Shown here piece after piece: positions 1 to 15,008 of a stretch of 64,000 nucleotides of DNA. The stretch lies in assembly GCF_014805685.1 (NCBI RefSeq), contig NC_060898.1, forward strand, positions 6,627,501 to 6,691,500. The letters are read 5' to 3'. This stretch comes from Silurus meridionalis. Lineage: Eukaryota; Chordata; Actinopteri; Siluriformes; Siluridae. How positions within the stretch are numbered: position 1 is the first letter of the stretch; every line of letters starts with the position of its first letter. Below the pieces are notes generated by a model. The model saw only the letters and a list, made by a program, of their open reading frames with translations. It made no database searches and was not told the origin of the DNA. Made by a program: the position numbers and the translations under genes.

Positions 1-373
1 CTGCTTTAATATGTATGGCAGGGTGTGTGTGTGTGTGTGTGTGTGTTAGTGAATCTCAGTGATTGAGTGTGTTTAGATAAATCACGACATGAGAAAATTT
101 TACATATATCCTGTTAAACCCAATCATTTTTTTTAAGAAGCAGCTTTTAGGGTTAGTAATTAAAAAGTTATCATTATAAATGTTATTAATAAATAAAAGT
201 ATTTTTATTATGTTATGTTTAAAAAAAAGTATATATAGAAGTATATCTGATATTATATATTATATAAAACTATTATAAAAAGTAATTGATGAATAAACTA
301 ATAATATAATTTTTTATACTTTTATATTCAAATATAAATGAATAGACACACCAGTAAATATTAGTGTGTGTGT

Positions 374-409
<36 letters not shown>

Positions 410-2521
410 ATATAAATAATATAATAATCTTAATGTATACTGTATACATGTTCATATATAAATGTTTTATTTATGTACTTATTTCATGTAACATTGTTAT
501 ATCACATTATATAACATTGGTTCCCAAACACTGGGTCACAACCCAGTACTGGGCCTTGGTGGGTTGCAGTAACATTCTGAGGAAAATGTTTATGGATATG
601 ACACTATTATTTATTGTACAATTTGCTCTAACCAATTATTCATGCGGTGCGATCTGATATACAAAACATAAACAAACCCCAGCTTTCCAAAACAAAATTA
701 TGGGGTACGAACATTTGGAGCCCCCTGTAAAAAAAACAACAAAAACAATGAAGTGATTAAAAAAAAACATTTATTTAAATACATTAATTAAATTAATTAA
801 AAGAACCAATATTGAGGTGAAACACAACGTAGGTAATTGTTAATGATTACATTTCATGCATTACTTTATTGGTTTGTTATCACTGAATCCTTCATGGCAA
901 AAACCATGTTTGAAGGCTGTGTCCATGTTGGATTTTCTCTCAATGCAAATCTACTTTTGTTTTAAAAAAAAAAAAAATTACAATTCTCTCTCTCTCTCGA
1001 GCACAATCCCTCTTTCCCACTGTTTTTTATTTTTTGAAGCAGTGATGAATTGTGTTGTTGTGAGCTGCAGCCATGTGTTCATCTCCAACAGCTGCTTCCA
1101 CTAAAGAAGTCAATAACAACTTGGTTCTCATGCCACAATTAAGAAGATGGTTTAAAAAAAAAACATGCGCTTGTACGCAAGCGAACACAAACTGATAAGG
1201 CAGTAAAGAAGAATATTGTAATTGTGTAACAGGGACCAAACAGTTGTTTCATCAGCGAATAGGGTTTACTTACTTAAATCATTATTATATATGATAAGTA
1301 TGAACTGAGGATTCTTTTATTTAAGCAGTGATTTTTGGAAACTGCTGAATAAGGCAGTGTAAAAGTTGGATATTTTTTTTGTTTTTTTTTGCGGTTATGC
1401 AGATTTTTCTTTTGCACAAGAACCGTCCTTGTGTGTCCTCAGGCCACTCGATTTATTTAAACTGTGCACTTCACACTAACCCGCCTTGTCCTGCTCTTTC
1501 CTTGCACACCTCACATGAAGGAAGGGATATTTTTTGGGTGAAAGAGTGCCAGTGTAAGTCCCGTTCCATCACTCAAAGACCCATTCACAGCCGTGTGTTG
1601 GTTTTTCCAGACGCTTTCTGCCAGAATCTGGTGCCATAAATACGAAAAAATCCTGCAGCACATACGTCGCATCATCTGCTTTCGCAGTCAACCGTTAGCG
1701 ACTTTTATTGCGTTTCCATCCTTTGAAGCACATCCAATGTGTTTAGATCGTGTTTTTTGTTGTTTTTTTTTTTTAACACACATTTTGAGTTTCAGATAAG
1801 GGCGCTCACACACTTTGAAAATGGTGCTCATCTCCAAGTTGTTTATTTGAACAGAATAGCCGGGGTGGCTGGCCCTTTCGGTGTTTATGCTACATGTAAA
1901 CCGTGTTAGGGGCTGAAGAAGCGTCCCTCATTCTCAAGAGGATGAGTAAGGGTGGGAGGAAGAAGGGAGCAGGGGAGGGAGCGGGTGAAAACGGGGCCCA
2001 ACAGCACTGTGCCGCTCCTATTGTAAACTTCCTGTCAGTGCAGATGTTGGTGACGGGAATCAAAGCTTTGTTCACAGTTCCCACCCACACATGCGCTTGC
2101 ATGTACACACACACACACACACACACACTGATAAACACATGCACTATGCACATGGGTTCACCCAAAACTCACGTGCTTACTCTTTGCCACTTTCTACATG
2201 TCGCACACAACCAGATGTTCCCCCTCTTATTCTTTTTTTCCCCCTCTGCATAGTTCTCATCTCTCTCTCTCTCTCTCTCTCTCTCACACGGAGGATGTTA
2301 TCGGAGGGTGTAGGCACAGACAGGAAGTGTGTTTTCTATCTGTTTAGTCCAAACATTGCAAGCATTCCACATCTCAGGATTCCACAAGAAAGAGCCGCCG
2401 CGTCCCTCAGCTCATTATAAGCTTTATATCTGCCATCTGATGTTTATAGGAAAGTCTGGGAGAGGGGCTGAGAGGGTTTGTATGATGCAATCTGGTGCAA
2501 CTGCCTGTTCTCACAGCGGTC

Positions 2522-2568
<47 letters not shown>

Positions 2569-5500
2569 CATGTTTTTATATCTCGTTCGGAACCAAATGT
2601 CTGATAGTTTTGACCTGTGTGAGTTTGTCAGCGGGAGAATAAGCTACCGTTCCGCAGCGTGTGTGGACTGTGTGTGTGGTGTACGTGACCCACAGCAGAA
2701 TAGAGGTAATTATCAGCCATTAGAAGTGTTTATACAGAGAGGATGCCTCACCCAAGGTCTTATCTATCTAGATAATATTCGCTTTCATCATTTTCTCCGC
2801 CACACATATCTGACGTCTTCTCAGTATAGAGAAACGACTACTCGAGGACACTCGAGTTGAACACTGGTTTTCGGTAAGTCAGACAACACGTTGGTTCAAA
2901 AAGCAGGTCTCTGCGTTTAACATGCAAGAAGGGGACATCGGGGGCTTTAAATCACCCAACGAGGCCTCAATTGCAAGCGCTGCTTTTAGACTCCTTTACC
3001 GGTTTAAAATAACACTTACAAAATGGTATTTTTGACAAATTCCATCACACCAGTTGGATTGCTGGGTGATAAGAGTTAAGCTTATGTTTATATAATATTT
3101 GATATTTGTTAATCAGTTATGAGAAAAGCTAGGTGTAATTTCAAAGCAAAAATGTACTTGTTTAATATTGGGTAACAGATGTCTGACCGAGTGTGTGGTG
3201 TAAAAACAAAGAATGTAGCCACAAATATAGCTGATAGCCGACACAGCATTTCACATGAACAGTGACCACATCACACAATATGAACTTGTGTATTGGGACA
3301 CCTGACTATCTCAGCCATATGTGGTTCTTCAGGCTGCAAGCACAAAGTCACACAATTTTTATATATTATTATTATTATTATTATTATTATTTTTATTTAT
3401 TTTTTTTTTTTTAAACAAACATAGATAGAGAGAACAGTGATGGTATTCATCAAGTTGCCTTATACCTAAAACATGAGGCCATTTGGATATAATTAAACAG
3501 TGTAGTGTTAGATAAACAGAACTGCTGGGCTGACGCTGGGGTTTAGCAACAGTATGGAAAAAGGCAAGGCTACTATTCGGTGAATGTGTTTTGCATTCTT
3601 TACTTGATATGGGCTGCAGACTTAGTCAAGGATTTATAGACACATTTGCAGCTGCACACAATGAAGAAAACGACTTCTGGGATTCAGAGTATTTTTGTTA
3701 TTTCAAATGTCAGTTTATCAGTTTTGTAACGTTTGAAATTCAAATGGTTAAAACGTTAATCCCCATTCCGTATTAATATGGAATATTGTGCATTCTGGAG
3801 CTTTCCCTTCAGTGCCAAATCACACAAATATCTGATTTATTGCCCTTGAAAGCTTGTCGTCATTATAGTGTCTAGCAGAAGTAATGTGAGGTGAGTATGT
3901 GATGCAGCAAAGCAGAATCCTGTACATTTTCTTGCTGAGGTACATAAATCAGGAGCCCAGGCATTCATTCAAAAAAGACACAATACTAATTCATGATAAT
4001 CTGCGGTAACTCGGTCGCATTTTGATCAGATGACGTGGAAATGCTGATGAAACCGAGGAACACTAGCAGAACGTCACAGTTCTATGCTTCTACACACGGA
4101 TCGGATATTTGACCAAATAGTCACATTCGGGCAGTTCAGTAAGGATAATTTGTACAGATTGTAAAGAAGCATACCGGGGCAAAACATTTACTGCCTACTG
4201 CCACTTCTCATCAGCACGGGCAGTATAAATCACTCGAGCTGACAACAGTGATTTGTCTCCACCCTGAAGTGAATGCAGCTTTAGAAGTTGAGCTCTGGGA
4301 CGCTTTAAAACGAGGTGCCCTGTCCCGAAACGCTCTCGGGTTCTACACACCGCTTTGAGAAGCGCTTTACAGAGCCTTTTGACAGGGCTGTAACTCGAGA
4401 TCCAAGCTCTTCAGCACTCGGCTTTTGTCTCGTTTGGAGCGTCTTTGGGGAGGAGGCTTTGTCAGGAATAAAGAAAAGCGGCCGCACCCTCCACTGGAAG
4501 ATGAAGCAGGGAGGGACAGTGTGTTACAAACCCCGATAGTGCACCTGTTGTTCTGGTAGCCCGATACTCCTCCAATTAAGAGAGAAGTGTGAGTGTTTCA
4601 AAGCTTAGTCCAGTCAAAGCATAATGAAGTAGCATGTTTGTGTGGCGTACCCACATGCGGATATAACTTTGTGCGTTGTAGTTAACGCCACTTGCTTGTT
4701 GTCATGTTGCTGACTTAAATTGTATTTCAGAGGTTGTCAGGAACAATAGGGTTTATAGCAACAAACATTACCGTACATCACATATCTTTGAACAGTGTAT
4801 TGTTTGTCCTTTATAATTTCTTCTTTGTGTATGCAGGGTCACTGCCTGATGCTTTAGGCCAGTAGGGTAAAAAGTATTTATCTGTCTAATTCCAAATCAG
4901 CAATTACTGTACTAAGATTGAAGAGATGTGTTCTGAAATAATAGAATTTTTATATAATTCATTTTAACCGCTCACATTTTTTTTAATGTGCGATTAATGC
5001 AGCGCGCATTTGTTTGACCATTTTGAATAAAAATATAAATGAATAAATATAAAAGAGGCGAAATTCGAACCAACGCCACACACATTCATTCATGACCTCC
5101 TTTCTTTGCTCAGATATATAAAAGTCCACCAAAAATGTTTTTTTTAACACTAAACATTTCTTTTACTGATGCGCCAAGTCTTTAATCAAGCACCAAAAAC
5201 ATCCAGCAATTAACACTCTGCGGTCAACAAACGCGCCGGTGCATTTTGTGGCTTTTTTTCCCCCTCCTCGTAACGCTGAAAAGAACTTGAATTACTCTTT
5301 TTATTTTGATAGAACAGATAAGAGCATTACAACATTCGAATCTGTAAAGGGTCTACTTTTATTTGTATACACTCATAATAACAAATGAAAGCTGTGATTT
5401 TGTAAAATAAAGAAAACGGACAGGGGGCGCTCTCTGCCGTCTATGTCATCTCTTTTTACAGACATAAATAAAACAACCTGAATCTCAGTAACAGTCACAC

Positions 5501-7839
5501 CGAAAACAAATATTCTCTGATTATGTAATCCGTATAAAAGTTCAAAAGAGGTACAGTTTTTTCCGGTATCACCTCATTAACCGTCCGTGTGGAAACATAG
5601 CAAAAGTCCTGATTGGTGTCCTGACGATTTCCGTTGTTTAAAACACCATAATAAAAAGATTTACAAGAACATTTTGTCTCTCATGCTCTATGTTGAGTTT
5701 GGGTTCACTAATAATAAACATACATTTGCATAAAGCATTCATATTTGTTCATTCCGATGTTGATTAGAGTATTAAAAACTTGAAAAGTATTAATTTAAGG
5801 GACATTAAGAACAGGAAAAATTTTTTTTGAATATCTGCAGGACAATTTTGAACTCAGTTGATGTAGCTAATGTGAAGCACCATGCTAGAATTTTTAGGGG
5901 TATGGTAGTAGGGTTCATATTTAATTTATTTAATTGAAAAAAGTAAGAGTAAGCAATAGACCAACTTTTCAGTCACCACATACAGATATTTGGAGCAGTG
6001 GACAGGTTCAGATTCTTAGTTTGTATACTGTACCTCTGATCTCAGACCAGTGTTTAAATGTATTTGAAAGTTCCTTTTGGTGCTGTAGGTAGTGACTTAA
6101 AATAATGGGTAGTGCCAAGTTATGTAGTCACCTCTCACTCTTGAATAAGATTTTATTCCAGGTCAATGGAATCTGTAAAGGCACAAAATCCCTGCGAGTA
6201 ATTGGAATATAACAACTGTTTGTGTAATTCTGTGTCAGTGGCTAATGCACTAGGTATGCAGCTCAAAGTTCCTAGCAGTCTTTTCCTTTCATATCCAGAT
6301 GACCGGCTAATGGCGAAGGTATGCAGTATAAAGTCACAGACCCCGTTGTATCCCACAGCAGCTCAGTCACTTATTTACTGTCTTAACGCATTGCTCCGAC
6401 CATGTCAGGCCGGTTAATTAATGGAAAGTGTAATATAAGTGGATGAGTCAGTGCCTTTCTTCGGAGATCGGCGCTGCCGTTTCGAAACCTGTCGAACTCG
6501 TGATTGTCTGGGAGCACTTTGAACTCTGACTCATCCCGAGTATATTTAAACCTCCAATAGTGCCTTAACACAAGCACTTAACTTATTCTTTTTAAGTTAT
6601 TTATGTGGTTCTTTCCGAGCCAAAAGTTTCATCGTCTTTTTCCCGCTTGACTGATGTCTTTAGATTAACATGTCTTTGGTGACTCCATCAAACCTTATAC
6701 TCTTTTCTTAAAAAAAAAAAAAAAATTATCCCTACGTTAAATGCTTTAGGTCACTGGGTTTAATGAGACACATGAAGTGAGGTATCTGGCATGTTGTTGT
6801 TTTTTTTTGTTTTTTTTTTCTTTGCTATTGTGTGAAACCGAACATGTGGTTTTCACACAGGAAGTGAACGCTAAATCAGAGTCTTCATTTTAGTCTGTCT
6901 ATTTTTATTAGATTTTTTATTTCCAGTGTTCTTTTCTCACAATCGCCTTCTAGTCAATCTATCAGACGCTGTAGTCAGACGCCAGCCGTCTAAAACTGCG
7001 CGTCTGAAATGCAGAAGGTCTGCATGGCTGTGGCTTTCCTGCGCTATTAATATCCTCCCACGCTATCCTCACAGGCATGCGCACACACACACACTCGCGC
7101 TCACACACACACTTGCACACACTTGTGGAAACCAGCACGGCGGGATTAAACTTCCTATAGCTCAGAATTCCGATCTGTGAAATTCTGATGTATTAAAAAA
7201 AAAAAAGAGTAATTGTTCAGCTATGCGTTTGGATTTTGGTCGTTACTATGGAAACGGCAGCCATGTTCATTTTAAATGCTTGTTTAGGGGTTCATGACTT
7301 GGCCTATAGACCTTTACGGCTCAAAACTGTTTATTTACTGACATGCAGGCTGCTGGGTGAAAACAGAACTGGGGTGACTGGATTAGAGTTCGTTCACAAA
7401 AAGTTCACAAGGTCATATGTGTGGAATTTGTACATGTTAATATAACTGTGTGTTTGCGTGTGTCATAGTTGTTTGGCCCTCATGTGAAGCCTCTGCATTG
7501 TCTCGGTGCTTCCTGTGTTCCCCGAGAGGATACATTCGCAAGGTTTCACACGCTCCCCCAGAGTGCATGTGTACGTGTTTATATGCATCCTTCCACCGTG
7601 CGGTTTTCAATGTGTCTTCACGCGGTCTGCGGTTTGGTTGATAAACCATAAGCAACACCGCAAAGGTCATCTGGCACACAGCATGACCTTTTTGTGTGTT
7701 GTGTGTGCATGTGCGTGTGCATGTGTGTTTGCATGTGTGTATGTATGGGGGGGGGGTTGGCCTTGTGCTGGTTCCCATCATTTTCTCAACTGACCTCTCT
7801 TTTAGTCCACGTCCAATCTGATTGGATTCGACTCCATCC

Positions 7840-7875
<36 letters not shown>

Positions 7876-8277
7876 CTCCCCCTCCCCATCTCCCTCCTGT
7901 TTCCCATATCAGCAACATCCTGTACAAAAGAATAAGAGGCAGTTTGATAACAAGACTCACATGGTCGGAAAAGAGTGATTCCTGTGCCTCAGGATTAATG
8001 AAGAATGGTGTGTGTCCGCTTATCTGAATCCAAAATCCTTCCTCTCGTCCAAAGCGTCTCTGTCACTCCAAATAACTCACAAATAAAATGTCATTAAAAC
8101 AAACTGTACACTTATTCTCTGCACATACTGTAGAATAATGACTGTCCGTACATGACTGTTAATAATTGAAGGCGTGTGTGTGTGTGTTTAGAGGAAGAGG
8201 ATATAGTTAGTTTATCCATACAATAGTCATTATACGTACTAATCCTTCATGCCAATCAAAAAGTTGGAAATCGGCAT

Positions 8278-8330
<53 letters not shown>

Positions 8331-9819
8331 TAAAGATCAGACGTATTCAGCAGTGTCTCTAAAGCTTTACCCTCAGCTTCCTGCTTCCAAGTTGAAGCCA
8401 CAGGAAACACACGCTTGCGTCCGGTGTATACTTTTCTATGGTGGGCCGCCATGTGCATCTGATTTTAGCCCTTTCACCAGCCGGATTGTTTGTTTAGGAA
8501 GCGGACCACACAACCGTATACAAACTCGAACCGCTTTTTATCCTTCTCTCATCTGGAGAACGTTTTCCTGTTTCATTAGACACGCTCCAGCAAAAGAGCT
8601 CGACCATTAGCTTGCTGGCAATCAAACAAGAAATCTTTAAATTGCTCCTCGATTGGAGAGTAAAATAATGCAGTGGTGTCAGTCATTTATGGAAGAGGCC
8701 ACGTAAAAAAAAAGATTTGATGAACATCAACGGCTTGTGGTAAACATGCCATTTATTTGATTTGAAGTTATTTTGTAAATGCGCAAACTAAATATAATAT
8801 TGAAAAAAGTGATTTTAGACATGAACTAATTTGCTGTTATTGTTTATCACAGATACCGACTGTATATTTAATAAATCATGTAACAGAATATAACGAAAGT
8901 ACAGTTTCATCCACCGCATGTCTACGTCCATTTGAATAAAAGCGACTCGAAAGCCAATAGACGCAACGTACTCTTTTATGTACTGTGTGTGAGTAATGAC
9001 TGACTCACTTATTAGGCGCGGAGAACAAACAGGGCTGAAAAAGCGAAGCTGCCAAAGCTTTCGTCTCACTTGTTCTGTTGTTTGTTTGTTTTTTTTGCGC
9101 CGTATTCTTCCAAACAGTAACAGTACCCCACAGCTAAAGGATTAAGGATAATGGGAATTTTATAAAGACCTTTATATTATGCACTGCTTGATTTATTGAA
9201 TTGCTGAATCAGAAACCGATTTTCTATCATTTAAAAAATTTCTCCAGTTGTGTTTCCAACCACAGTTCTGGCAGCAAGGCGTAGGTCAATGTGCTCATTC
9301 TGAAAAGTTGATGTTTCTGTTCGAAAAAAATTTCTACAGGTATTGGTACGGCCTATTTTTTATTTTTTTATTTTTTTTATTTTTTTCATTTTTTAGCAGT
9401 AACAAGTTTGTCTCATTTGTTACTGAGGGTCATGGGAGCAGAATTGGCCATGCTGTCTGGCTCTCTTTGTCCCCCTGTCAATCAGTCATTAATGTCTAAG
9501 TCTCATCATTATTTGTTGTCCTATAATAGTGCACTCGTGTTTTTTTTTTACTACTTTTTAATATTGTATAAAATCAGCAGTGGGTCACTCACACGTATGA
9601 CCTGGTGTGTTAGTTCCAAATTTATTTGCTTATAAGAATTCAGGTAAAAGTTTAATCAAAGGGTTTTTCCAGGTTATTTTTTATCACTTGCATCGAGGAA
9701 TCTGTTAAATCTCAATATGTATTTCAAAGCCATGCCATTGCCAGATCATTAAGCTGAAAATGAGATCACCTATTCGGTACATTCTTAAAAAAAGAAGAAG
9801 AAAGAAAAACAAAAGAACA
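1..9819. other. No gene recognised
   Basis: AT-rich sequence with GT, CA, CT and ATT microsatellites (for example CT at 2258-2286 and 7845-7870, ATT at 3366-3391). A GC-richer patch near 4300-4560 and a good donor-like TTTTCG before GTAAGTC at 2876 were noted, but no exon could be supported. It could be upstream spacer or a long first intron of the death-receptor gene. Confidence 0.5.
8281..8328. repeat. (CA)n microsatellite
   Basis: 48 bp of perfect CA. Similar shorter GT/CA tracts lie at 23-46, 364-405, 2104-2130, 2524-2566, 11600-11648 and 17061-17100. Confidence 0.95.
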
Positions 9820-10612
9820 CACTGAGCTCAGGAATATCAAAAGCCCTGGAAGACCTCAAACAGCTGTGGTGAATGAGAGCAGAATTCTTTCCCTAGTGAA
9901 GAAAAAAAAGAAGCTTCACAACATTTGGCAAGATCAAGAAGATCCTCCAGGAGGTCGGCATATCTGTATCAAAGTCGGCAAGCAAGAGAAGACTTCACCA
10001 GAGTAAAAATCTGAGTTTCCTACAATTTTTAAACCTTTAAACCGGTGTGGGAAAAAAAATAGTTTTTTTCAGTGGGGATGTCTGATGAGACAAAGATCAA
10101 ATATTATGTTTTAAAATTTACAGTATATGCACCAGAACAATAGGGATAGTCAAATACAGAGAAGAAAAGGTACTTCTCATGATCCAAAGCATACAGTCTT
10201 ATTTTTATGGTTGCCAATTAATACTATAGTTAATACTATTAATGTAAGTATGAATGATGTATGAAAGTCTGAAGTCTTTTTATATATATTACCTGCTCAG
10301 ATTCAGCCAAATGCCCCAAAGCTCAGTGGTGCTTCACAGCGCAAACGGTTAATGACTCGAGGCATAATTCAGAAGCACCCCATGATATTTATTTAGCGCC
10401 AGAAGGTGGAATGTTCTGCAATGGTGAAGTCAATCACCTGAGCTGAATCCAATTGAGCTGCATTCCAGTTGCTGAAGGCAGAACGAAAAGCACAAGTGCC
10501 ACAACAATCAGCAGTAACTGAAGACAGCTGCAGGCTCCTAGACAGCATCTCCAGAGAAGACACCCAGTGTCTGGTGACGTCTATGGGTTCCAGACTCCAG
10601 TTAATCATTCAA
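9820..10612 (+). mobile_element. Degenerate Tc1-like transposon (transposase pseudogene)
   Basis: Nucleotide text resembles a fish Tc1-type transposase: GAATTCTTTCCCTAGTGAAG, then CCAGGAGGTCGGCATATCTG, AGAGAAGACTTCACCAGAGT, GATGAGACAAAGATC, and a C-terminal region with CACCTGAGCTGAATCCAATT (the decayed S/P-x-LNPIE motif). No open frame survives. Identified from familiarity with the family rather than by alignment. Confidence 0.65.
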
Positions 10613-10849
10613 TCAAATATTTAAAAATGTGATGTTAGGAATGCAATTTGAGCTCATGTTCATTCCTTCCAGCTTCTGGTTCCTGATGTAGACAGCTTAA
10701 TTATACCTAAATATATTTATCATACAGAGTGCCCATGCTTTCCTTTTGTGGCTAATGTTATAAAGGTGTATACCTCTGTGCAGTTTTTAAAAGAGCAGGA
10801 TTGTTATATAGGTTTTTGGTAAGAAGAAAGATCTCCGCAATAATGGAAC

Positions 10850-10985
10850 TTTAACGTATTGAACATTCAGCACCACCAGAGGAGGATGGGTTCACTCAAG
10901 GTTTCTTCCTCATACCATCTCAGAGAGTTTTTCCTTGCCTCTGTCAGTGGCTCATTAAGAATTAACGTATAGGGACTGATTAATG
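10850..10985 (+). repeat. Interspersed fish repeat fragment
   Basis: Carries ACCACCAGAGGAGGATGGGT, then CTCAAGGTTTCTTCCTCATA and AGAGAGTTTTTCCTTGCC, a text that recurs widely in teleost genomes. No second copy was noticed in this window. Confidence 0.45.
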
Positions 10986-11597
10986 CCCGAGTTTATATTT
11001 GCTACTGGCAAGAAAGTGTTTACTTCTGTTTCAGAACTATTTGGCACTGTCAAGTGTTCGACATTTGGTGTAAACCAGATAACAAAAAGGACTAAATTTT
11101 CAGGTTGTAACACCTACACAAAACTAGAAGCGACAAAACTCTATAACCAGTTGCCTAGTTATTGTGTATTACGCCGAGTTGTGCTTTGGCACATTGTTTA
11201 CGAGTGGAGTGTGCACGATGTGCTCAGTGATCGAGTAGTGTACTGTGTTGTGGTTCAGTATGATGTGTTTGAGTGCCAGTTGCAAGTGTTTGTGGTTCCC
11301 CCCCACACACACACTTTGCGGAGGTTAAGGTTACCACACTGGTCTGCAGTCTGACCAGCTATTACAGCACGCGCTACACCGCAGTCTGGGCAAACTTGCT
11401 GTGCGAGCGAATGTGCGTATGTTTGTGCGCATGCGAGCACGTTTCCACTTGCAGCACAGCTGTGTGTAATCTAAAACGTAGGTTTTAGATTCCCCATCTC
11501 AACAAATTAGACACAAAACGACAGGATCCAGTGCTAGATCCATACTCAAGGATCTAGTGCTGCATGGGAAAACAGGAAGCGTGCATGTGAGCGTGTG

Positions 11598-11651
<54 letters not shown>

Positions 11652-12441
11652 GTGTTGTTTTAATCTTTATGTCCTGCCTTATCTTATTTGCCCCTGGCCG
11701 TGTCTGCTGGCTGAACTGCGTTCCTGCAACCTTGAAGAACTTACTCTTGACACACACATGTGCACGCACACACACAGAACATGGGAACATTCAGCTTTCA
11801 GACGGACTTATAAAAGCAGACACATTTAATGAAAACGGTGAAAAAAAACGGAACTAATGAGGAAAAGCTCCAATGTGGGTTTTTTTGGAAGACACTGCTA
11901 ATAGCATAATAGTAGCAAATAGTAATAGCAAAGTCTTAGCATAACTAACATGTGAATGAATTTTCAACTTCCTGCCTCATCAGTTAGCGAGTTATACAAG
12001 GCTGCTGTGTCCCATTAAATTACACCAGCAGCCTACAGACACAATTAGAGCCGTCAGTGAAAAATAGATTATCTTGTGGCCTCATTGCACCTTTTAAACC
12101 TTAAACCTTATTGGAGGGAGTTTAGACCGATAGAGGAGACGCTTGATGGAAACATTTTTCCTTTGTTTATACATTAAATCTCGCTAGAGGAAATTTCCTG
12201 ACACTGTCCAAACACTGATTAGTCTTAAAACTAGTATTAGCGGTACTATATTTTCTGTGTTTTGACTGAAAGTCGTCGTTTCTGACCCCCAAACCGAAGC
12301 TTGCTCTGCCAGAATTTGGGAAAACATTGCACAGCATTACAATATAGCACCAGTTCATCCCACCAATACTGAAAGTGTCGGAATTGAACAGTAGTTGAAG
12401 TGTAGGGTTGATATGAAGTGACCCTAGAATTTTAAACAGGA

Positions 12442-13221
12442 TATACACCCTCTGGCCACTTTAATAGGAACACTTGCAATTTTTCCAGTCATCGTTAAGT
12501 ATAACATCAGGAGAAATCGTGATATCAGTGACTTTGACTGTGGCATTGGTGGTGCCAGAAGTGGTACAGAAACTGTTTCTACAGAAATCGCACACATGCA
12601 GCTAGTGGAAGTTCTGTAGAAGGAAACACCGTTTTTAAGACCGGTTTTGGTTTTAGAGGCACAAATTCTCAGACAGGCTCCAACATTAACGGACCACATT
12701 GGATTCCACTCATATCAGCCATGACATTCAATCTGAGGCTACAGTGGGAGTTTTTTTTGGGGGGGGGTCTGTTACATCCTCAGATTCTGCTTGTTAGCTG
12801 GCAAGAGGGGGATCCCTTAAGGTTTAATGTGTTGTGCATTTGGAGATGCTTTTCTGCTCACCAATGTTAGATAGAGTGGTCATTATGTGAGTTATCATAG
12901 ACCTCCTGCAAGCTTGCTCCAGCTTAGGTATTTTCCACCGACTTCTCTTATGAATGAGTCACTCACTGGATATATTTTGTTTTCGGGCCAAGTAGCAGAA
13001 CAATTTCTGAAAAAAATCAAACCAGTCCATCCGGCACCAACAACCATACCACAGTACCACAGTCATAGTCACTGAGCTGAAAAAATGTCTCTCTAACGCC
13101 TTACATCTCCGCGATGTTCTGGATTGCACCACTGCCAAAAGAATTGACCATTGTGTGAACGAATACGAATACCCATGGGTTACACGTGTTTCCTTCTAAA
13201 AGTGGCCAATCAGAGTATATA
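12442..13221. mobile_element. Non-autonomous DNA transposon with imperfect terminal inverted repeats
   Basis: Left end TATACACCCTCTGGCCACTT followed by TAATAGGAACAC. The reverse complement of the right end reads TATATACTCTGATTGGCCAC followed by TTTTAGAAGGAAACAC. About 780 bp with no coding capacity. A partial relative lies at 16840-16958. Confidence 0.6.
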
Positions 13222-13766
13222 TTAGAAATGCGTTTATTTGTGGAGGTATTTTGAAGTTGGATCTGTGCTTATGTTCAAAGCTACTTTTCTGTTCTCTCTC
13301 AAAGCTGTATGTGTTACAGTACAGTGGCTCTGTGTGAGAAAGCCAATCCTTCTGTATGGAATCCAGTGATTCACCCAGGCTGGAATGTGCAGGCTCTGCA
13401 CAGGAAGTGAGGCAACCTCCTCACTATCTCCTGACTTTTTATTGAAGAATGAGCAAAGAAAACAAAAAGAAGTGTGACGTTCATTATGGTGTGACTTGAA
13501 GCATGAACTATGCAAAAGAAACAAATGAATGAGTATTCTTTAAAAGTTACGGTGAAGCAAATCATTTGCGTCGGTTTGATTGCTCCAAGACACGTTTTTG
13601 CCGTGATTAAGGTCTTCGGTGCTCAAACAGGAACGACCTTTGACCCAGATGAGTCAGTTAAGGGCGCATGTGCAGTGGTGGAGAGAGCACAACAGGTGCG
13701 GCTAATTCCTTTGGATACTAGACATTTGCTCCGTTGCATGTGAAGCATTTAGCGTCTGGAGAAATG

Positions 13767-13898
<132 letters not shown>

Positions 13899-15008
13899 CT
13901 CGCTCATTAGGAGGCCTTTTACAGTTCCTTACAGCTGAATAGTCGCAGTGTGTTGCCGAAGAGGGAGGAATCTGTGCTCTCTTCTCTTCTCACTGCATTC
14001 CTTTATTTCCTTTCTCTTATTCTCTCTCTGTCTCTCTCTCTTTTTCTCCTTCCCTCATTCCCTTCTTTCTCATGACCCCTCTCACACTTTCACACCCGGC
14101 CTCCTTGAACTTTCTTAATGCCACAATTGTGAATATCCGTGACAGAAAAAAGAAAAATGGAGAAAGAGCGGGACAGCAAGCAAGAGGAAAAAAAGGAGAG
14201 AGTGTGCATAAGCGAGAAAGAGTGTGTCGTTGGAAACTCTGACGCGAGCGGGTAGAGTGTGTCTCGACAGCGCAGCTTAATCCAGGAAACTCCCTTAGAA
14301 CAACAAGGCATGGCCGCTTTCCAGAGAGTTCCTCCGGAGCAGACGCACACAGACGCGAATTGAACGTTTTAATATCTTGCACATGCACTTTGTATTATCT
14401 TTCTTTTTTTTTTTCTTTTCCACTCCCCGCTATTAATTCCTGTACTCACCTCAATGTCTTATTTTCTTCTTCAACCATTAATAGCCCAAACCGGCAAAGT
14501 TATGCACATGTCACTGGCGATCCATTATGTCTTTTCCTGCAAGCTCTGTAATGTTGGTCAGATGTTCCCACAGAGCTAACTAGCAACCAATGAGAAGTTC
14601 TCTACCAATATACGCATTTGGCATTTCCTGTTCTGTAGTACGAGTACGATTGTGTCTGAGTTTGGTAACACACTTTAAAAAATATTGAAGAGCAGCCTTT
14701 TATGAACGGAAGCGAACTCAAGTGTCCTCATGCCATTAACCATGTTCAAAACATGGCTTATTTTTAGATCCAGGTTATTTTTCCACTTCAGCAACTGAGG
14801 TTCGATCACCCATCATTGCATTTCCCATGGTTGGATGAGCAGCTTTGAATACATCCATGCACTTCATTGCCATTATAACTGATGTAAAGTAGAGCACACA
14901 TTAAAGACCTTTAGGTAAAAAATATAGCACTTCTTTGTAGAGCATATATCGTGGATGACAGGAAAGCATGCGTTTCAGATCGTATAAACATAAATTCGTA
15001 TAATGAAT

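Noticed and set aside
1903..2253. 116-codon frame with a basic Gly/Lys-rich start
   Set aside because: Ends in a CA-repeat translation; no ATG start and no homology recognised.
5418..5440. CTCF-like core AGGGGGCGC
   Set aside because: Only the core matches; the flanks are poor and single short motifs are expected by chance.
7437..7907. 156-codon minus-strand open frame
   Set aside because: Composed largely of CT and GT microsatellite translation (RERERERE, THTCTRTC); low-complexity artefact.
10393..10608. Minus-strand frame over the 10-kb Tc1 copy
   Set aside because: Shadow of the decayed transposase on the other strand.
14017..14388. 123-codon minus-strand open frame
   Set aside because: Runs through a C/T-rich tract with no domain and no codon-use signal.
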